Below are positions 6,786-10,918 of a stretch of DNA of 10,918 nt, one piece after another. The DNA lies in contig CALYTX010000025.1 of the NCBI GenBank assembly GCA_945487985.1, positions 1 to 10,918 of the forward strand. Reading direction: 5' to 3'. Every line of letters begins with the position of its first letter. The first letter of the stretch is position 1. The position numbers and the translations under genes are program-made. The notes under the pieces are model-generated. The model did not search any database. It had not been told where the DNA came from and saw only the letters and a list, made by a program, of their open reading frames with translations. Source of the stretch: an uncultured Verrucomicrobiota bacterium (lineage in GTDB: Bacteria > Verrucomicrobiota > Kiritimatiellia > RFP12 > UBA1067).

Positions 6786-6794
6786 AAGGAAGGA
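6786..6794 (+). promoter_or_regulatory. Strong Shine-Dalgarno of the 880-residue glycosidase gene
   Basis: AAGGAAGGA lies three bases before the ATG at 6798, the strongest ribosome-binding site in the window. No promoter is evident in the 30-base gap, which supports co-transcription with the upstream genes. Confidence 0.6.
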
Positions 6795-6797
6795 ACT

Positions 6798-9440
6798 ATG
6801 AAAGGGATTCTGCTGGCAGGTCTGTCGATGTTGGCGCTTTGCGCTGCGGGTGAGGTGGCGATTACCAACGGCACGGAATGGGTTGCGTTTCGTTTCAACA
6901 ACGAAATCAAGGATGGTTCGATTCTCGATTTCAGCGACATTCTGCCCGCGGATCGTCCGGCTGGATCGCGGCACGGGCGGCTGATTGCCGACAAGCACGG
7001 TCGTCTTATCGGCGAGAAATCGGGTGAACGCGTCCGTCTTATTGGCGCCAATCTCAATTTCGAGGCGAATTTCATGGACAAGGAGTACGTCGATGCATTG
7101 GCTCGGCAATTCCGTCGAATGGGTTACAATTCGGTGCGCTTCCACCATATCGACGTACTGTTGATGTCTGGGGGCTGGAATGGCTGGTGGTCGAGCGCAA
7201 TTGACACAAATATGCTCGATCGGCTCGATTATGCCTTCGCCGCGTTCAAACGCGAAGGAATGTATGTTACGACAGATTTCTACCAGATGCGCCGCGTCAG
7301 CCACCGCGAATTGCCCTCGCTCAAGCTGAAGAAGCCGCTCGGCTTCGGCCAGTTGAAAGGTTACCTTGCATTGTTCGACGAGGCGTTCGATGTGTGGTGC
7401 AAGTTCGCTAAGCAGTTAATGAACCATGTCAACCCATACACGAAAATGACCTGGAAAGACGACCCGGCTCTCGCGTTTGTTGTCGGCGACAACGAAGATA
7501 CGCTGATGTCGATCTGCGGACACGTGCCGGCCAACGGACAAATCAAGGAAAAGCGCGCCAATGCGCTTTTCGAGGAGCAGTTTTCAATCTGGAAGGAAAA
7601 GAACGCCATGGAGTTCGAGCTCAACGGCTGTTCGCCGCGGCACGAGTTGTGGTACGATTTCCTTATCGAGAAGGGTTCTGGCATCCAGCGCAAGTATGTT
7701 GATTTCCTTAATGGCAAACTTGGATACAAGGGGTTCGTCTCGGGGGCGAACTGGTGGGATTTGAAGTTTTCCGTCTATGAACGCGAAGAGTTGACCATGG
7801 TCGACAACCACGGCTATGCCGATCACCCGCAATCGGGCGATGGATACACGCAATGGACGCAACAGTCGAACACCAAGGGCCATCCTGCCTACGCCGAGCC
7901 GATGATGAAAGCGCCCACCCGCATTCCCGGCCGGCCTATGGCCATTACCGAATGGCAGTTCTGCATGCCCAACCAGTTCCGCGCCGAGTCTGGACCGGTC
8001 ATGGGCGCGTATTCCGCCTTTCAGGATTGGGATGCGACGTATCGGTTCGCCTGGAGCCACAATGCCAAGAATGTCAAAGCGCAGATGCCGATGAGCTCGC
8101 AGAGCTGGTTCGACATTGCTAGCGATCCGCTCAACCAAATTTCCGATCGGATCAACGTTATGCTGTTCCGCCGCCAAGATGCGTCTCCCGCGAAGGAAAT
8201 GCACGTTTACGCTGTAACGCGCGGTGATGCTATCGGGGCTATGGGCGACATGTGGAAAACTGGTCTGTTCCCCGCGCGCTTCACTGCGCTTGGATTTCGC
8301 CACGCCATCGGCTCGCAATTAGTCGATGCCAAACATCCCCTCAAGCGGAAGTATTCGAAAGTATATTCCGCCGGCAAGAAGAACCCGATCGCCCGCAACC
8401 TCATGAACGGCAACAGCTGGTCGCCAGTTTCGTCCATGCCGGAAATCGCCTGGGGACGCGAGGAGGTCGTTTCTGATACGGGCGAGCTGGCCTGGAGCCG
8501 TGCCGGACGCGTCACCGTGGCCACTGCGAGAACCGAGGCAATTGTCGCCTACCCCAAAGGCGAAAAGAGCTCAGATGGCTTCATCGCCGGGGGATTGTCG
8601 ATGAAACCGGTTGACCGCTATCAGGTTGTCGCGGCAACATCGCTTGACGGCGGCAATCTTCGCGCATCCCGAAAGGTGCTTTTCTTCCACCTTACCAATA
8701 TGTACAATCACAAGATGGTTTTCGACCAATCAAATCTCAAATGCGTGAGAAACTGGGGTAAATTGCCGTATCTCGTCGCCTGCGCAACGGCGGAAGTGAA
8801 GTTTGCCAGTAGCGTCGAAGGAATGGAGCTTTTTGCGCTTCGCTATGACGGCACGCCAGTGCGCAAGGAAAAAACCGTTTATGCCGACGGATCTTATTCC
8901 TTCAAGCTTGCCATCACCCCCAAGGAAGAGGCAGTCGCCTACTATGCGCTCGTGCCGGCCGGCAGCATCGAGGTGGATCATACCTTGCCGCCGCCGATAG
9001 AAGGGCTTGAGGATGCCACGATGGCAGAGAAGGTCGTCGTCGATCCCGAGGCTACGATGGGAGATCTCGCGGCAATCAAGGATGCTTTCGGAAAGGAGGT
9101 AATCGCTCGCCTTGATGGCTGCCCAGAAACGATCAAAGCCGTCTCGTCCATCCCGGGAGTGATTGCCTTTGCCGTCCGCGGCGAGGGTAAGGCACTGGCG
9201 GTTCTGGGCAATGAAAAGGCCGCGGCTGCGGAGGTCGATTTCGATCTTAATCCGGCATGGAAGCTTAAGAGCATTGCCGATTTGAAAACTGGGGAGGAGA
9301 TTGAGATTCCGCCGACTGGAATCGTGCTGCCGGCTAACTCCATGGCGATTATCGAACTGGTGCCTGCCGCCTCTGCGCAGACAGAAACAAAAAACGTCCC
9401 GCATAACAGCGGCATCACGGATGATACATCACTCGATTGA
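6798..9440 (+). CDS. Secreted clan GH-A glycoside hydrolase (cellulase-like)
   Basis: An 880-residue exported enzyme. A signal peptide covers about residues 1-17 (MKGILLAGLSMLALCAA); the Cys at 15 is not in a lipobox. The TIM-barrel part runs from about 55 to 450. It begins with a strand pattern typical of cellulase-like proteins in PVC bacteria: RLIGANLNFEA at 80-90 and NSVRFHHIDV at 111-120. The proposed acid/base is E233, in GDNEDTL (230-236) following KDDPALAFV. The proposed nucleophile is E385, in ITEW (383-386) following GRPM. VDNHGY (335-340) supplies the aromatic/His subsite usually found between them. Residues of about 455-860 are beta-rich and probably form one or more accessory sandwich domains that I cannot name. 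The substrate is unknown. The gene is last in the exbB cluster, 30 bases after its neighbour, and convergent with the helicase gene. Confidence 0.87.
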   Translation: MKGILLAGLSMLALCAAGEVAITNGTEWVAFRFNNEIKDGSILDFSDILPADRPAGSRHGRLIADKHGRLIGEKSGERVRLIGANLNFEANFMDKEYVDALARQFRRMGYNSVRFHHIDVLLMSGGWNGWWSSAIDTNMLDRLDYAFAAFKREGMYVTTDFYQMRRVSHRELPSLKLKKPLGFGQLKGYLALFDEAFDVWCKFAKQLMNHVNPYTKMTWKDDPALAFVVGDNEDTLMSICGHVPANGQIKEKRANALFEEQFSIWKEKNAMEFELNGCSPRHELWYDFLIEKGSGIQRKYVDFLNGKLGYKGFVSGANWWDLKFSVYEREELTMVDNHGYADHPQSGDGYTQWTQQSNTKGHPAYAEPMMKAPTRIPGRPMAITEWQFCMPNQFRAESGPVMGAYSAFQDWDATYRFAWSHNAKNVKAQMPMSSQSWFDIASDPLNQISDRINVMLFRRQDASPAKEMHVYAVTRGDAIGAMGDMWKTGLFPARFTALGFRHAIGSQLVDAKHPLKRKYSKVYSAGKKNPIARNLMNGNSWSPVSSMPEIAWGREEVVSDTGELAWSRAGRVTVATARTEAIVAYPKGEKSSDGFIAGGLSMKPVDRYQVVAATSLDGGNLRASRKVLFFHLTNMYNHKMVFDQSNLKCVRNWGKLPYLVACATAEVKFASSVEGMELFALRYDGTPVRKEKTVYADGSYSFKLAITPKEEAVAYYALVPAGSIEVDHTLPPPIEGLEDATMAEKVVVDPEATMGDLAAIKDAFGKEVIARLDGCPETIKAVSSIPGVIAFAVRGEGKALAVLGNEKAAAAEVDFDLNPAWKLKSIADLKTGEEIEIPPTGIVLPANSMAIIELVPAASAQTETKNVPHNSGITDDTSLD

Positions 9441-9471
9441 AATCAAACGCGATAGCGTCAAAACAAAATAA

Positions 9472-10764
9472 TCAGCCCCTCTTCCCGAAATCATCCTGCC
9501 GGCGGCCGAGAAACGATTTGCGGCCGCCGCGCTTTTCTTTGGCGCGGTTGCGCTTTGCGGGATGTATCCACGGCGCCTGCGGTAGCCCCGCGTTCGTCTT
9601 GCCGCATTTGCTTTCGGCGAATTCATCGTGCAGAGGGTGGTCACGGTCGACAGGTATCGTTTTGCGGATAAAGCGCTCGATCGCCTTAAGCTGGGTGCGT
9701 TCCTCGAGCGTAACGAAACTAATCGCCGCGCCCGATTCTCCTGCGCGCGCAGTGCGCCCGATGCGATGGACGTAGCTCTCGGTTTCCAGCGGCAGCTCCA
9801 TATTGATGACTGCGCTCACTTCGGGCACATCGATGCCGCGGCTAGCGATGTCGGTAGCCACCAGCACGCGCACTTCGCCCTTGCGGAATCCTTCGAGTGC
9901 GCGCGTGCGCTGATTTTGCGTCTTGTCGGAATGGATTGCTGCGGCGGGGATTTTTTCGCGTAGCAGCTTCTTGTTCACTCGGTCGGCGCCGTGGCGCATT
10001 TTGGTGAACACCACAACCTTGGCCCATTCGGGGTGGGTCTTTAGCAGCAGCAACAACAGGGCATCCTTTTGCGATTTTTCCACGAACATCACCTTCTGGT
10101 TGATTTTTTCGACCGCCGGGGAGTCGGGATTGATGTTTACCATCGCCGGATCGTGGACAAGTTCGCCAGCGAGATTGCGAATCTGCGGTGACATCGTCGC
10201 GCTGAAAAAGAGCGACTGGCGCGCCTTGGGAAGCTTCGAGATTATCCGCCGGATGTCGGGAAGGAAACCCATATCGAGCATTCGGTCGGCTTCATCGAGA
10301 ACGAAGCACTCGACTTCGTCGAGATAGACGAAGCCCTGAGTCATTAAATCGATTAGCCGTCCGGGACAGGCAACGATTGTTTCGGCACCTTTTTTTATGT
10401 CCTTGACTTGTCCGTGCTGTGAAACCCCGCCGATGAGGCAGGCGAAAGGCAGCTTGGTGTAGAGCGAAAATTTCCGCAGGTTCTCGGCGGTTTGCACGGC
10501 AAGTTCCCTCGTGGGGGAAAGTATCAGTGCGCGCGGGCGACCGATATGGCGCTTCTTGCGCACCTTGACAAGGCGGTCGAGAATGGGCAGCACGAACGCC
10601 GCCGTCTTGCCAGTGCCGGTCTGCGCCGTGCCGATGAGGTCGCGTCCAGCGAGCAAATAGGGTATGGCTTGCGCCTGGATTGGCGTAGGAGTTTTGTAGT
10701 TTGCTTCGTTAATCGCCTGTTGCAGCGACTGATCGAGCTTGCCGAAAATATTGCCTTCAAACAT
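9472..10764 (-). CDS. rhlE: DEAD-box ATP-dependent RNA helicase, RhlE-like
   Basis: A 430-residue cytoplasmic helicase that unwinds short RNA duplexes using ATP, with roles in ribosome assembly or RNA decay in relatives. All core motifs are visible: Q motif TPTPIQ (25-30), motif I AQTGTGKT (47-54), Ia PTRELA (84-89), Ib as CPGR (133-136, Cys in place of the common Thr), II DEAD (157-160), III SAT (188-190), V ATDIASRGID (303-312) and VI HRIGRTAR (333-340). Segments such as DEADRMLDMGF and RPRALILSPTRELA are closest to RhlE. A basic tail (about 400-430, rich in Arg, Lys and Gly) may bind RNA. The gene is convergent with the glycosidase gene, with 31 bases between the stops. The ATG lies six bases after an extended -10 box and has no Shine-Dalgarno. 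Confidence 0.95.
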   Translation of the reverse strand: MFEGNIFGKLDQSLQQAINEANYKTPTPIQAQAIPYLLAGRDLIGTAQTGTGKTAAFVLPILDRLVKVRKKRHIGRPRALILSPTRELAVQTAENLRKFSLYTKLPFACLIGGVSQHGQVKDIKKGAETIVACPGRLIDLMTQGFVYLDEVECFVLDEADRMLDMGFLPDIRRIISKLPKARQSLFFSATMSPQIRNLAGELVHDPAMVNINPDSPAVEKINQKVMFVEKSQKDALLLLLLKTHPEWAKVVVFTKMRHGADRVNKKLLREKIPAAAIHSDKTQNQRTRALEGFRKGEVRVLVATDIASRGIDVPEVSAVINMELPLETESYVHRIGRTARAGESGAAISFVTLEERTQLKAIERFIRKTIPVDRDHPLHDEFAESKCGKTNAGLPQAPWIHPAKRNRAKEKRGGRKSFLGRRQDDFGKRG

Positions 10765-10770
10765 GGTTCA

Positions 10771-10779
10771 ATTATAGCA
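10771..10779 (-). promoter_or_regulatory. Extended -10 promoter of the helicase gene
   Basis: On the minus strand the sequence reads TGCTATAAT, then six bases, then the helicase ATG. No good -35 box is seen 16-18 bases upstream, but an extended -10 can work without one. The predicted transcript starts at or within a base or two of the ATG, so the mRNA would be leaderless or nearly so. Confidence 0.55.
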
Positions 10780-10865
10780 TATTATGCTTATGGTTTGCGG
10801 CTCTGGCGCAGCTGGATACGATAAGCCTCGCAGCCGATGGATAAAGGGTTATTGATACATAGACA

Positions 10866-10900
10866 TTGACACACTTGGCGTGCTTATGGCATGCTGTCAA
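10866..10900 (+). promoter_or_regulatory. Promoter and nested inverted repeat divergent to the helicase
   Basis: A consensus -35 TTGACA at 10866-10871 is followed after 18 bases by a weak extended -10, TGgCATGCT at 10887-10895. The same DNA forms inverted repeats: TTGACA at 10866-10871 with TGTCAA at 10895-10900, and inside them GCGTGC (10878-10883) with GCATGC (10889-10894), which pair apart from one G-T. This could be an operator or simply overlapping promoter elements. Confidence 0.4.
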
Positions 10901-10902
10901 CC

Positions 10903-10918
10903 ATGAGGAAGACGAGGA
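10903..10918 (+). CDS. Possible start of a divergent gene (partial)
   Basis: An ATG at 10903 opens a frame reading Met-Arg-Lys-Thr-Arg to the window edge. It lies seven bases after the weak -10 box described above, an arrangement similar to the GH5 and helicase genes in this window. There is no Shine-Dalgarno. Five codons are not enough to prove a gene; the call rests on the promoter-like sequence alone. Confidence 0.3.

Noticed and set aside
9447..9458. Possible terminator hairpin ACGC-GATA-GCGT between the convergent genes
   Set aside because: The stem is only four pairs and no T-tract follows on the plus strand; on the minus strand the following sequence is only weakly T-rich.
1..10918. 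CRISPR arrays, tRNA or rRNA genes, insertion sequences, phage genes, defence systems
   Set aside because: No regularly spaced repeats, tRNA-like cloverleaf, transposase or phage motif was seen on either strand.

Overview
The window looks like chromosomal DNA from a Gram-negative, polysaccharide-degrading bacterium. Its general look (moderately high GC, large secreted clan GH-A glycosidases of a type common in the PVC superphylum, an ExbB with its own signal peptide, several genes without a Shine-Dalgarno) suggests the Planctomycetota/Verrucomicrobiota/Lentisphaerota/Kiritimatiellota group. Kiritimatiellota is my best guess, but this is inference from gene style, not from a marker gene.

Layout. 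(1) 1-1736, plus strand: the last 35 codons of an unknown gene, then an RluA-type RNA pseudouridine synthase and a DMT/EamA transporter, spaced 3 and 2 bases apart. (2) 1787-9440, plus strand: a carbohydrate locus. A GH5 lipoprotein has its own promoter. It is followed by a four-gene, probably co-transcribed cluster: an ExbB/TolQ-type channel protein, an ExbD/TolR-type partner, an 811-residue protein with a TonB/TolA-like membrane helix, a very long coiled coil and a C-terminal beta-sandwich-like domain, and an 880-residue secreted clan GH-A glycosidase. (3) 9472-10764, minus strand: a RhlE-like DEAD-box RNA helicase convergent with the cluster. (4) 10765-10918: a divergent promoter region and perhaps the first five codons of another plus-strand gene.

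How it may work together. The most interesting unit is exbB-exbD-(TolA-like fusion)-GH. ExbB/ExbD motors use the proton motive force to drive a TonB or TolA protein through its single membrane helix. Here the third gene has that kind of helix, including Ser and His four residues apart followed by Gly-Ala, as in E. coli TonB. Where TonB or TolA would end in its own C-terminal domain, this protein ends in a domain resembling the jelly-roll modules attached to glycosidases. I infer a proton-driven envelope machine with a possible glycan-binding tip, encoded with two glycosidases. No TonB-dependent receptor or sugar permease is visible here. The GH5 gene and exbB share an identical 15-bp element in the -35 region, at exactly the same distance from the -10 box, which argues for co-regulation. 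Two genes, the GH5 and the helicase, have extended -10 boxes only six bases before the ATG, which suggests leaderless or near-leaderless transcripts.
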